A stretch of DNA of 64,000 nucleotides from Paenibacillus sp. FSL H8-0537 (GTDB lineage: Bacteria; Bacillota; Bacilli; Paenibacillales; Paenibacillaceae): positions 483,501 to 547,500 of the forward strand of contig NZ_CP150290.1 of the NCBI RefSeq assembly GCF_038051995.1, given 5' to 3'. Within the stretch, counting starts at the first letter, position 1. Each line of letters starts with the position of its first letter. This document shows positions 32,609-41,225 of this stretch, piece after piece. A model generated the notes under the pieces. That model had not been told where the DNA came from, did no database searches, and saw only the letters and a program-made list of their open reading frames with translations. The position numbers and the translations under genes were made by a program.

Positions 32609-33895
32609 ATGCAGCGAAAAATAAACCTGCTACTATTGTTGTTTAGCTTAATAGGGGGATTCATCGGCTACGCCATCGGAGAACTGATGCTGGCGCAGTG
32701 GACGGGCGATATGCCGCGTTCGGTTCTTATGGGCTTGTATTTTGGCGTACTCGCATTTTTTATCGGGCTCGGCTGCTTTGTTGCAGAGCTGGTCAATCCG
32801 CATTTGAACGGCTCATCCTGGCGCCAGCGCTACACGGGGCTTTCGTGGAAGCTATTCGTGCCGGCGACGCTTGTGCTGCTATTCGTAGCGGGCTGGGGAC
32901 TGCAATTTTTTTACGGCCTCAATATTGGCGGCTTAAAGCAGGTGAAGGACATAGTCCTCGTCATCGACAACTCCGGCAGCATGGCGGAGACGGACCCGGA
33001 CAATCAGCGTTATGTGGCGGCGAAGCAGCTCATTGATCAGATGGACAATGACAAACGCGTCGCGATTGTGGGCTTCAGCGATTTGGCGGAGCAGGTGCTG
33101 CCGTTTACGAGCGTAGACTCGGCTGCCAACAAGGCAGCGATCAACGCGGCGATTGATTCGTTTGTCCCGACGGATGGCGGAACGAATTTCAGCGTCGCGC
33201 TGGAGGAATCATTAAAGACGATTGAGGCGAAGGCGGAGAGCAAGCGTGGAACGATGGTGATTTTGCTATCGGATGGCTTCAGTGAATCCGATGTGGCTCC
33301 GCAGCTGGCGCTCTACAAGGAGCAGCAGATTGCGATTAATTCCGTCGGCCTCAGCCTCGTGGATGCGAGAGGGGCGGACCTGCTGCGCAACATCGCCGAG
33401 TCGACAGGCGGCGCTTATTACGATGTGCAGAAGGCGACCGAGGTATCTACAGCCTTCCAGACGATCTACGATACGATCGATGATCGCATGCTCGTCACCG
33501 AGCGCACGGGACCGATGGCCGATGCAACGTTTTACAAAATCGTTCGCGTCATCTCGATGCTGCTGATCGGCGGTGTGCTGGGCGTGGCGATCGGACTGTT
33601 CTTCGACAATCGCTATTTGGCGCGCAGCTTTGGCATTGGCGGCGCAGTTGGCGGCTTGCTGGCGGGTCTTGTGCTGGAAGCATGGCTGTCAGGCCATGTT
33701 CTCAGTGATCCGTTCACTCGCTTTATGGCGATTGCGCTGCTTGCGATTATGATCTCTTTATTCACCTTGATCGTGCCGATCAGGGAGAATAGCCGTCCGG
33801 TGAACGACAGGCGCCGCGGGGCTCCAGTCCCGCGGGAGCGCGGAACACCTGGCGGCGACGGAAGATCGAAGGATAGCCGCAACCATGGATTTTAG
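32609..33895 (+). CDS. Polytopic membrane protein with a vWA domain
   Basis: 428 aa from ATG 32609 (AGAGGA about 10 nt upstream). Three membrane segments (about 6-28, 39-60, 82-101), then a vWA domain (about 112-290) with MIDAS DNSGSM (Asp120, Ser122, Ser124), the Thr in DGGTN and the Asp in LLSDGFSE, then three more segments (about 308-385) and a basic tail. Charges (QRK at the start, RRR and RER at the end) place both ends inside, so the vWA domain should face outward. It is the second vWA protein in this locus and unlike the first in layout. Confidence 0.83.
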   Translation: MQRKINLLLLLFSLIGGFIGYAIGELMLAQWTGDMPRSVLMGLYFGVLAFFIGLGCFVAELVNPHLNGSSWRQRYTGLSWKLFVPATLVLLFVAGWGLQFFYGLNIGGLKQVKDIVLVIDNSGSMAETDPDNQRYVAAKQLIDQMDNDKRVAIVGFSDLAEQVLPFTSVDSAANKAAINAAIDSFVPTDGGTNFSVALEESLKTIEAKAESKRGTMVILLSDGFSESDVAPQLALYKEQQIAINSVGLSLVDARGADLLRNIAESTGGAYYDVQKATEVSTAFQTIYDTIDDRMLVTERTGPMADATFYKIVRVISMLLIGGVLGVAIGLFFDNRYLARSFGIGGAVGGLLAGLVLEAWLSGHVLSDPFTRFMAIALLAIMISLFTLIVPIRENSRPVNDRRRGAPVPRERGTPGGDGRSKDSRNHGF

Positions 33896-33931
33896 AAGTC
33901 ATTTAGAAGTCAGCTAGGGGGCGATTGACAG

Positions 33932-34573
33932 ATGCGATTTGTGGAAGCAGAGGGCGATTCGCCGCGAATCAAAGGCTTGACTCATACGCTGAGTGGCGAC
34001 CGCTGCACGCTGCAATGGCTATGGCCGAGCGGCGTCGAGGCGGTTTATATCGGCAAGGCGGAGGCTGAGCAGGCGGCATTCAGAGGAGCGCCGGACCCTG
34101 CATCATTAAAGCTCTATACAAGGGCTGAATACAAGTCAAACAACGGCTATCATGTACGGCTGGAGGGCATCGGGCGCTACCGCTTTACCGTCTACATTTA
34201 TGAAGAGGGAGCGGAGGATGGCAAGGTCATCTGGCTGCAGAGCGATGGCCTGAGCGAGCTGGATGTGAGCGCCGGCAGAGCGAAGATCCGCTATTCCGTC
34301 AAGCAGAAGACCGGATTTCTTCAGCGCTATAAGACGGTTTCTATTCAGGTGACGGCGGAGGTGCCGATTGCCAAGGATGTATTGTGTTATGTGAAAAAGG
34401 CAGGGGGCTATCCAGCGAGCAAGGATGATGGCATGATGTATCCATTTGCCGCTGCTTTCGCCTCCGGGCGGAATGTGCTGCCGCCAATCGAGGTCGGCAA
34501 GCAGGACTTCGTCCGTGTATTTTTCACCGATGGCCCGCGTTTCGCACAGCTGTACGAACTGGTGCCGGAATGA
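33932..34573 (+). CDS. Beta-rich hypothetical protein of the GTPase locus
   Basis: 213 aa, no signal peptide or membrane segment. The spacing of aromatic residues (TLQWLWPSGVEAVYI, YHVRLEGIGRYRFTVYIYEE) suggests one or two Ig/FN3-like beta sandwiches; that is inference. AGGGGG lies about 10 nt upstream of ATG 33932. It sits between the vWA gene and the GTPase gene in the same operon, so a scaffold or adaptor role is plausible. Confidence 0.65.
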   Translation: MRFVEAEGDSPRIKGLTHTLSGDRCTLQWLWPSGVEAVYIGKAEAEQAAFRGAPDPASLKLYTRAEYKSNNGYHVRLEGIGRYRFTVYIYEEGAEDGKVIWLQSDGLSELDVSAGRAKIRYSVKQKTGFLQRYKTVSIQVTAEVPIAKDVLCYVKKAGGYPASKDDGMMYPFAAAFASGRNVLPPIEVGKQDFVRVFFTDGPRFAQLYELVPE

Positions 34574-34595
34574 CAGCAGGAAGGGGAGATAAGGC

Positions 34596-35855
34596 ATGGG
34601 CTTTTTTGATTTTTTGAAAAGAAAACCGCAAGCAGAGCCGCTTCAAGGCTCTTATGATATTGTATGCCCATTTTGCTTCAGCAAGTTTTCGCCGGAAGAT
34701 GTCGTATTTCGTGCCACGCACAGCCGCGAGGACGATGAGGATTATGCGCTGGGCGAGGATGAGCAGCTGAATCGGTACAGAGAGCGTTTCGGTCTCGATT
34801 CGGTACATGATATTGAGGCGGTTATTCATCCCGAGGATGTGCCGGAGGAGAAGCATCTGTATGCCGGCGAGGTGCTGATTGGCTTGAACGACCGATACGG
34901 CGAGCTGACGCGCAGAAGGCTGTGTCCGAAATGCCATAACGAGCTGCCGGTGACATCGGGCAAGGTGCCGAGCAATATTATTTCGATTATTGGCGCTTCC
35001 CAGGTCGGCAAATCGGTGTATATGACAGCGCTCATACATACGCTGCAAAATACGACCGCCGATCATTTCAATGCGGCGTGCATGCCGCTTACGGCGGAGA
35101 TCAGCCGCAAGTTCCGCACGAACTATGAGGAGCCGCTGTTTGGGCGCGGCGATCTGCTGGCTTCCACGCAGAAGGAAAAAATGCAGGAGCCGTTTATTTT
35201 TCAATTCGTCTTCCGTGACGAGTCCAAGCCGCCGCTGACGCTTGTATTTTTCGATGTGGCGGGCGAGGGCATGGTCGAGGAGGATTATTTGGGGCTGCAT
35301 GGGCAGCACATTAAAAACTCCTCTGGCATTTTGTTCATGGTCGATCCGCTGCAAATCCGCTCTATCCGTGAGAAGCTGCGCATTAACCACGGCGACAAGC
35401 CGGGCGAGTGGACTCCGCAATATGATGAGCCTAGGGATGTCGTACTGACGATGTTCAAGGATTTTATCGCCTACCAGGACAACAGCAAGACGGATATTCC
35501 AACCGCTGTCGTCTTGACGAAGAGCGATATGCTGCATGCGCTTAAGGACGATGAAGGCGAATATATTAAGTCGAACAGCAACATTTTTCACAATATGGTG
35601 CATCGCAATTATTTCAATTTAACCGAATTTGAGAATATAGATGGCGAAATGCGGCGCTTTATTGAGAAGGTCGACCGCCCGTTTAAAGGGACGATGGACG
35701 TTTACTTTAAGGATACGGCCTATTATGCGGTATCGGCGCTCGGCAGCAATCCAGTCAATCAGAAGATGGAGACGGTCGTCAGCCCGATCCGTGTTGATGA
35801 GCCCTTTATATGGCTGCTGTATAAGCTGGGTTATATAGAGGGGAGAAGAGAATAG
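34596..35855 (+). CDS. Zinc-ribbon TRAFAC-type GTPase
   Basis: 419 aa, AAGGGGAG 7 nt upstream. The first 120 residues carry a split zinc ribbon, CPFC (24-27) and CPKC (110-113). The GTPase motifs are Walker A GASQVGKS (133-140), G3 DVAGEG (220-225), G4 TKSD (308-311) and a G5-like SALG. This pattern fits the TRAFAC-clade double-GTPase families found beside GAP1-type proteins. No membrane segment. It overlaps the next gene (the G of its TAG is the first base of that GTG), so the two are made together. Confidence 0.83.
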   Translation: MGFFDFLKRKPQAEPLQGSYDIVCPFCFSKFSPEDVVFRATHSREDDEDYALGEDEQLNRYRERFGLDSVHDIEAVIHPEDVPEEKHLYAGEVLIGLNDRYGELTRRRLCPKCHNELPVTSGKVPSNIISIIGASQVGKSVYMTALIHTLQNTTADHFNAACMPLTAEISRKFRTNYEEPLFGRGDLLASTQKEKMQEPFIFQFVFRDESKPPLTLVFFDVAGEGMVEEDYLGLHGQHIKNSSGILFMVDPLQIRSIREKLRINHGDKPGEWTPQYDEPRDVVLTMFKDFIAYQDNSKTDIPTAVVLTKSDMLHALKDDEGEYIKSNSNIFHNMVHRNYFNLTEFENIDGEMRRFIEKVDRPFKGTMDVYFKDTAYYAVSALGSNPVNQKMETVVSPIRVDEPFIWLLYKLGYIEGRRE

Positions 35856-38800
35856 TGAAGCATTCTACCTCTATGATTGGCCAGCAGCTGTATACGCGGG
35901 AGCGGCGCGGCATTTTTCGCTCGACGGAAGGTTATGACACGGTGGCCAAGTCCGAAGGGCTGGATCAGCAGTTTGTGAAAAAGCAGCTGCATCCGCTTTG
36001 CGTCTATGATGCTCCAGCTGAGCTGGCCGCAAGCGGCGAGAAGGATGGTGCCGCTTATCCGGAAACAGCGTATGTGCTGAGGCTGGAGGGCGGCGAGGCG
36101 GTTGTTGGCCGCAGCGTCTATCAAGCCGTTGACTTTACTGGGCTTCGAAGCGCCTTCTTCACGCACAACTATGTCATTCCTGCCGCGATTGCAGATGCTG
36201 ACCCGGAAAGCTATAAAGCTTTCCTCGGCGCTGCCTTCGTAGACAGCTACGATATTGAGGAAGGCATGGAGCTGCCCGATTTAGCGGCGCTGCCGCAAGC
36301 GGCGGGCGGCGCATGGACGGCCCGCGAGGCTGGAGCCGCAAGCTCTGCGGCTGGCGGTGCAGGGCTTGCGGGCTTAGGCGGTGGACAGCGGGCGGCGCTC
36401 GCTGCGCTGAACATAAGCGAGCAGCGCTTTAAGCAGCTGCTGCTTGCCGTAATGGCATCGGTTGGCGGACGCAAGAAGGTATATGTGGCGCTGGATGTGC
36501 CTATCGGGCGGCTGCCGGAACAAGCAAAAGCGCTGCTGGCGGTGCTTTATGCGAGCTTGCCTTATGCATTCCGCAAGCAGCTTGGCTTCATGACGTTTGC
36601 CAAGGAGCCGCAAAGCCGCAAAGGGATTCATCTCACCTTCGTCGAGAAGGGCAGCCTGCGGGCGGGCGACCGCAATGTGGATAAGGACTACACCTTTGAT
36701 TTTGTTAACGATCGATTCCTGAATGTGGATTTGGATAAGGGAGAGCATCCTTATTTGGATTTTGCTTGGAGTGTCTTGGACGAGCCGGACCGCGCCGAGC
36801 GTTTTTATCAGTTTGCTGAGGAAATGCTCAGCGGCATGGGGCAGGAGCGGCTAATGTCGCCCCACTCTTACCATGAGCTAAGCGTCCTGTTCCAAGTCGA
36901 GGAAGGCAGCGATGAGCTGTATGAAACGCATAAAAGCGCCGTGCTGCGCGGAATGCTGGAGTATTTGCAGCCGGCAGGAGCGCTTGCGCAGCGCATACGG
37001 ATGAATGATTTGTTTTTGTCCCGCTTCGATTATGAGTTTGATGCTGTTCGTGACGGGCGTGTGCCCGAGCCGTTCATTGCGGAGAGCTTTAAGGATTATT
37101 ACCACATCGACAGCAAATATAATGGTGGCAAAATCGTCGATTTCTTCATCCGTTCCTTGCTTGCTGCACAGCAGCAGGGGCAAGCGGAAGCGATGGCTGC
37201 CTACTATGGAACCTTGGAATCCGATCCGCTGCTGCTGAAGGACTTTGTCAGCAAAATGCTCGCGAACGGCCCCTTGCTGGAACGGCTGCTGCTCCCGTTT
37301 TTGGACGGCAAGCTGCGGGATGCAAGATCGGCGAAGGATATTATTATTTTTATGGGCAAATGGGGCAAGGAATTTCCAGCCATTCTCGATAATGATGTCG
37401 TGCACAAGCTCGTCAGGCAGCAGCTTAAGGATAAGCTGATGGATGAGGAGCAGCCTGTGCAGGTGTTCCAGCAAGTGCATGAGCAGTTGGACAAGCTGAG
37501 CGCTACCGCTTTCGACAGCGACGAGGGCCGCGTGAAGACGAACCATTTGACGGCAGGAATTGGCGTCCGGCTGTTTGAGCTGGAGCTCGTCGCTTACCGG
37601 ACGCTGCTGACGGAGCTTGATTTGGACCGGCTGTCGCAGCGCGAGCTGCTCAAAGGCAGCTTTCTGGAGAAGGCGGATCGGCTGGAGCAGTGGAATGCTC
37701 AATTGACTGATCCTCGGCAAAGGTCGACGGCGCTTATTATTAAAGCGGCCTACGACTGGTTCTTCAAACCGCTGCCGAAGGCAAGCCTGTTCGCAAAGCT
37801 GTCTCCGGTCGAAATCGACCGCGTCCAGCAGCTTGGACGGCGCTGGATGCTGACGGTCGATTCGGAAATGAAAGCCGAGCGGTTCGAGCAACTTGTGCTT
37901 GCCTTCTATCGCAGCTCAGACATGGAGACGATTGATTATGCAGGGCTGCTGGATACGCTGCGCAAGAGCGCAGGGGAAAAAGAGCTCATTTATCAATTTT
38001 TTGCATGGTCGGAGCGCCATGAGGATTTTATGCGGCCGCGAGGCTTCGTGCCTGCGTATGCAACCGCCATTACGAATTATTTCAGGCAGCATGACCGCGA
38101 TGCCTTCAAGAGCCGTGCGAATCGGAATGAATATTTCTCCAAAGCAGGCCCAAGGCTGCAGGCTGTCTACAAGCAGGTAAGAGGGGAGCTGTCTTCGCCT
38201 CTGGCGAAGATGTTTCGGCAAAATCGCAAACCGTTCCTCTTCTCCATAATTATAGCTTTCGCCATACTAATGGTAGGCATAGGTGGCTTGCTTGCGCTTG
38301 GTGGCGGAGACGAGCCTGAGGAAGGGGTCAATCTTCCTGGCGCTACGGGTAGCCCTGGCCTGACTACTCCTGGAGCAGCGATTCCCGATACACTCGTATA
38401 TGCGGCGAAGCAGGAAGGTGTTGACGGCAAACAAACGACAACACTCGTATTCCGGTTCACGGATGCTGCCATATGCAGCGCCTTCTCCCCAGAGACGGTG
38501 GCTGTTGTCGCAGCAGATAGAGAAACAAAGGAATATAGCGGCCTAACGTTTATTCCTAGCTGTTCGGCAGCCCCTGCGGAAACCCCTGCTGGGTCAGGAA
38601 CGGATGAAAGCGGAGCTTCTGCCAGCCCGGGCGATAGTGCATCGCCTACTCCTACAGCAACTAGCGATGCAGCGGCAGGCCATACAGGCAATGTAGAAAA
38701 TGCAGCCGCTGGTACCGCAGATGACGGATCAGCAAGTCCCGGCATTGCCTCCCCATCGCCGGATGCAGGAGCGGACGACGATGCAGCCTCCAGCGGCGGA

Positions 38801-39058
38801 AGCAGTGCAAACCCAGGTGGAACAGGCACCAGCGAGCCAGGTTCTGCTGGCAGCATAGCACAGCCGAATCCGAGCGATTATCCGAACCGCGTCGTTGTCG
38901 ATTTAGGCGAGGATGTGGAGCTGCTTCCAGCGAGCAAATTAAAGGTAGGAAGCGTTGAATATACGCTGTCCGAGCCTTTTGAGGGTGCAGGCCTGACCGA
39001 TACAGATGCTGCCATTAGCACTAGCGAACCGACACCATCAACCAACACAACGAATTAA
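35855..39058 (+). CDS. GAP1-like (GTPase-associated) membrane protein
   Basis: 1067 aa with GTG start overlapping the GTPase stop. The N-terminus, QQLYTRERRGIFRSTEGYDT then LHPLCVYDAP, and the following EAVVGRSVYQ and SAFFTHNYVIP are as I recall the GAP1-N2 family; GAP1-M-like helical sequence follows. One membrane segment (about 794-816, FLFSIIIAFAILMVGIGGLL) separates a 790-residue cytoplasmic part from a 250-residue outer part rich in Ser, Thr, Pro, Gly and Ala. So it could tie the cytoplasmic GTPase to the cell surface. The family call rests on memory of the pattern and was not searched. Confidence 0.75.
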   Translation: MKHSTSMIGQQLYTRERRGIFRSTEGYDTVAKSEGLDQQFVKKQLHPLCVYDAPAELAASGEKDGAAYPETAYVLRLEGGEAVVGRSVYQAVDFTGLRSAFFTHNYVIPAAIADADPESYKAFLGAAFVDSYDIEEGMELPDLAALPQAAGGAWTAREAGAASSAAGGAGLAGLGGGQRAALAALNISEQRFKQLLLAVMASVGGRKKVYVALDVPIGRLPEQAKALLAVLYASLPYAFRKQLGFMTFAKEPQSRKGIHLTFVEKGSLRAGDRNVDKDYTFDFVNDRFLNVDLDKGEHPYLDFAWSVLDEPDRAERFYQFAEEMLSGMGQERLMSPHSYHELSVLFQVEEGSDELYETHKSAVLRGMLEYLQPAGALAQRIRMNDLFLSRFDYEFDAVRDGRVPEPFIAESFKDYYHIDSKYNGGKIVDFFIRSLLAAQQQGQAEAMAAYYGTLESDPLLLKDFVSKMLANGPLLERLLLPFLDGKLRDARSAKDIIIFMGKWGKEFPAILDNDVVHKLVRQQLKDKLMDEEQPVQVFQQVHEQLDKLSATAFDSDEGRVKTNHLTAGIGVRLFELELVAYRTLLTELDLDRLSQRELLKGSFLEKADRLEQWNAQLTDPRQRSTALIIKAAYDWFFKPLPKASLFAKLSPVEIDRVQQLGRRWMLTVDSEMKAERFEQLVLAFYRSSDMETIDYAGLLDTLRKSAGEKELIYQFFAWSERHEDFMRPRGFVPAYATAITNYFRQHDRDAFKSRANRNEYFSKAGPRLQAVYKQVRGELSSPLAKMFRQNRKPFLFSIIIAFAILMVGIGGLLALGGGDEPEEGVNLPGATGSPGLTTPGAAIPDTLVYAAKQEGVDGKQTTTLVFRFTDAAICSAFSPETVAVVAADRETKEYSGLTFIPSCSAAPAETPAGSGTDESGASASPGDSASPTPTATSDAAAGHTGNVENAAAGTADDGSASPGIASPSPDAGADDDAASSGGSSANPGGTGTSEPGSAGSIAQPNPSDYPNRVVVDLGEDVELLPASKLKVGSVEYTLSEPFEGAGLTDTDAAISTSEPTPSTNTTN

Positions 39059-39068
39059 GCATGCAGGA

Positions 39069-39111
39069 AGCAGCCCTCTGTCGGTTTTATTGGCAGGGGG
39101 CTGCTTTCTAT
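39069..39111 (+). terminator. Terminator-like hairpin after the GAP1-like gene
   Basis: GAAGCAGCCCtCTG pairs with CAGgGGGCTGCTTTC around a TCGGTTTTATTGG loop; the T tract is short (TTTCTAT), so termination may be partial. Confidence 0.6.
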
Positions 39112-39233
39112 GCAACTGAAAGCCATGTTTTTTCCTAAAGTTCACGCTAGATCATGCCAAGCGGAGCATTCTGAATTATAATAAAGGACAGAATAATTTT
39201 ACATAAAAGCAAAAGATTTAAAACGATAAATTA

Positions 39234-39394
39234 GGGCGTGTCTGAGAACGCTGAGGACAGCAAATATTGCCGAATTTTCGTTCCATGCAAGGCGCGCTTG
39301 TGAAGGCGTACCGGGGGTACGTCAAGCAAACGGAACGAAGCAGGGGGCGAAAAGGCGGTGAAAGGGGCCACTGAACGGGTTTTCAGACACGCCC
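39234..39394. mobile_element. Family III MITE-like element with TA-flanked TIRs
   Basis: 161 bp bounded by GGGCGTGTCTGAGAAC and its inverse GTTTTCAGACACGCCC (15 of 16), flanked on both sides by TA (39232-39233, 39395-39396), as in TA-targeting transposons. Inside are smaller inverted repeats (GGGGGTAC region, CGAAAA/TTTTCG). No coding sequence. Confidence 0.8.
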
Positions 39395-39467
39395 TAGACA
39401 GAAATATCGCCGGCTGCCGTTGCTCGCATAGTCATTCATTCGGCAAGCCTTGAGAGGGGAAAAACAA

Positions 39468-41225
39468 TTGAAGATCAAGCTCAAGCATGTCATGGCTGTT
39501 CTGACGGCGCTTGCTTTGCTGTGTCTATATCGGGGGACGTTTTCACAGGCTGAATTTTATTTCCAAGATCATGTGATGCAGCGGGAAAGCCCGGTTGATA
39601 CACAAATCGTCATCGTCGCAGTCGATGATCAAAGCTTGGAGGATCTCGGCACCTGGCCATGGAGCCGCAGCGCACATGCGCAGCTGGTGGATACGCTGAG
39701 TGAGGGCAAGCCAGAGGTCATTGCCTTTGATGTCACCTTTGCGACGAGCTCGGATGAGGAGGCGGACAGCGAATTTGTCGATGCGGTTGCGAGAGCAGGC
39801 AATGTCGTGCTGCCTGTCTACGGGACCTTCGCCGAGTCGGCGCGTTTAGGCGCGATTGAGGCGGAGAAGCTTTCTGAGCCGTTCGAGGGCCTTAAGGAAG
39901 CGGCCGCAGCGACTGGCCACATCAACACGATTACCGATTCAGATCGGGTCGTGCGCAAGGCGCTGTATTCTTTTAATAAAGAGGGCGTGCAGATCGACAG
40001 CTTTACATGGGAGATTTACAAGCTGTATATGCAGCGTTTAGGCAAGCAGGCCGAAACGTCCAAGCTGCCGCTCGATGGCTTTCAGCGTTTCCCGATCGCC
40101 TATACGAGCAGTCCGAATCAGTATGAGGCGATTTCTTATTCGGCCGTGCTGAGCGGCGACGTTCCGGCGGACTATTTTACCAATAAAATCGTCTTGATCG
40201 GTCCATATGCTGTCGGCTTTAACGATCATTATTTGACGCCAATGAACGATAAGCAAGCGATGAACGGCGTGGAAATTCATGCGAATATTCTTCAGCAGCT
40301 TATGGAGCAGGATTTTAAGCGGGAGCTGGATTGGAAATGGAACGCGCTCGTGCTGCTCGCGGCTGTGGTGCTGGCCTATTATTTGTTCCGCAAGCTGAAT
40401 ATGCTGCTGTCCTTTCTGTCGGTTGCGGTGCTTATCGCCGTATTTATCGCAGGTGGACGTTATTTATATGGGCAGGGCATTTTGCTGTCGCTGGGTTATG
40501 TGGTGCCGCTGCTGGCAGCCAGCTGTCTAGCGGTCGTCATTTTCAACTATGTAAGCGAGCTGGCGGAGCGGCGGCGGGTGACCGATATTTTTGGCCGGTA
40601 TGTGGCACCGCAGGTCGTCAACCAGATATTGAAAAATGGCGAGGATGGCTTGAAGCTGGGCGGAAGCAGGCGCGTTCTGACGGTGCTGTTCGTCGATATT
40701 CGCGGGTTTACGCCGCTGTCGGAGAAGGCTGAGCCGGAAGAGATCGTCGAAATTTTGAATGAGTATTTGGATTTGACCGCCAGCTGCATCTTTGAGCAGG
40801 AGGGGACGCTCGACAAATTTATTGGCGATGCGACGATGGCAATCTTCAACGCGCCGCTGCTGCTGGACGATCATCCGATGAAAGCGGTGCGCGCCGCATG
40901 GGCGATGAAGCAGGGCTCAGTGGAGCTGGAGAAGAAGCTCATCAAGCGCTTCGGCTTTGGGGTGAAATTCGGCATCGGCATCCATACGGGGCCTGCGGTT
41001 TTCGGCAACATCGGCTCCAAAACGCGGATGGACTATACGGCAATTGGCGATACGGTCAATACGGCTGCCAGACTGGAAAGCCATACAAAGCCGGGACAAA
41101 TTGTGCTGAGCGAGTCGACGTATGAGGCGGTCAAGGATCGCATTTTGGCGGAATCGCTTGGAGAAATAAAGGTCAAGGGCAAGGAGCAGCGCATTCATAT
41201 TTATGAATTGGAGGGATTAAAATGA
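39468..41225 (+). CDS. CHASE2-domain adenylate cyclase (class III)
   Basis: 585 aa from TTG 39468 (GAGGGG 8 nt upstream; an earlier TTG at 39450 overlaps nothing useful). One N-terminal membrane segment, an extracellular CHASE2 sensor (about 35-285: VAVDDQSLEDLGTWPW, VIAFDVTF), three further segments (about 290-360), then the class III catalytic domain (400-565). Metal-binding Asp residues are in VDIRGF and FIGDATMA. The base-specifying pair is Lys in DKFIGD and Thr in DYTAIGDTVN, which predicts ATP, not GTP, as substrate. It would turn an external signal into cAMP. Its ATGA overlap with the FecR gene shows coupling. Confidence 0.9.
   Translation: MKIKLKHVMAVLTALALLCLYRGTFSQAEFYFQDHVMQRESPVDTQIVIVAVDDQSLEDLGTWPWSRSAHAQLVDTLSEGKPEVIAFDVTFATSSDEEADSEFVDAVARAGNVVLPVYGTFAESARLGAIEAEKLSEPFEGLKEAAAATGHINTITDSDRVVRKALYSFNKEGVQIDSFTWEIYKLYMQRLGKQAETSKLPLDGFQRFPIAYTSSPNQYEAISYSAVLSGDVPADYFTNKIVLIGPYAVGFNDHYLTPMNDKQAMNGVEIHANILQQLMEQDFKRELDWKWNALVLLAAVVLAYYLFRKLNMLLSFLSVAVLIAVFIAGGRYLYGQGILLSLGYVVPLLAASCLAVVIFNYVSELAERRRVTDIFGRYVAPQVVNQILKNGEDGLKLGGSRRVLTVLFVDIRGFTPLSEKAEPEEIVEILNEYLDLTASCIFEQEGTLDKFIGDATMAIFNAPLLLDDHPMKAVRAAWAMKQGSVELEKKLIKRFGFGVKFGIGIHTGPAVFGNIGSKTRMDYTAIGDTVNTAARLESHTKPGQIVLSESTYEAVKDRILAESLGEIKVKGKEQRIHIYELEGLK

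Larger units (their letters stand above)
39059..39467. other. Intergenic region with terminator and MITE
   Basis: About 400 bp with no gene. Holds a hairpin at 39069-39111, the 161-bp element at 39234-39394 and the promoter/ribosome binding site area of the cyclase gene. The element splits what may once have been one operon. Confidence 0.6.

Noticed and set aside
36878-37891. Long minus-strand open frame (337 codons) inside the GAP1-like gene, and a similar one at 28031-28786
   Set aside because: They are antisense to strongly coding genes with overlaps and sites of their own; the translations are rich in Gln, Leu and Arg, typical of reverse-frame shadows in this codon usage.
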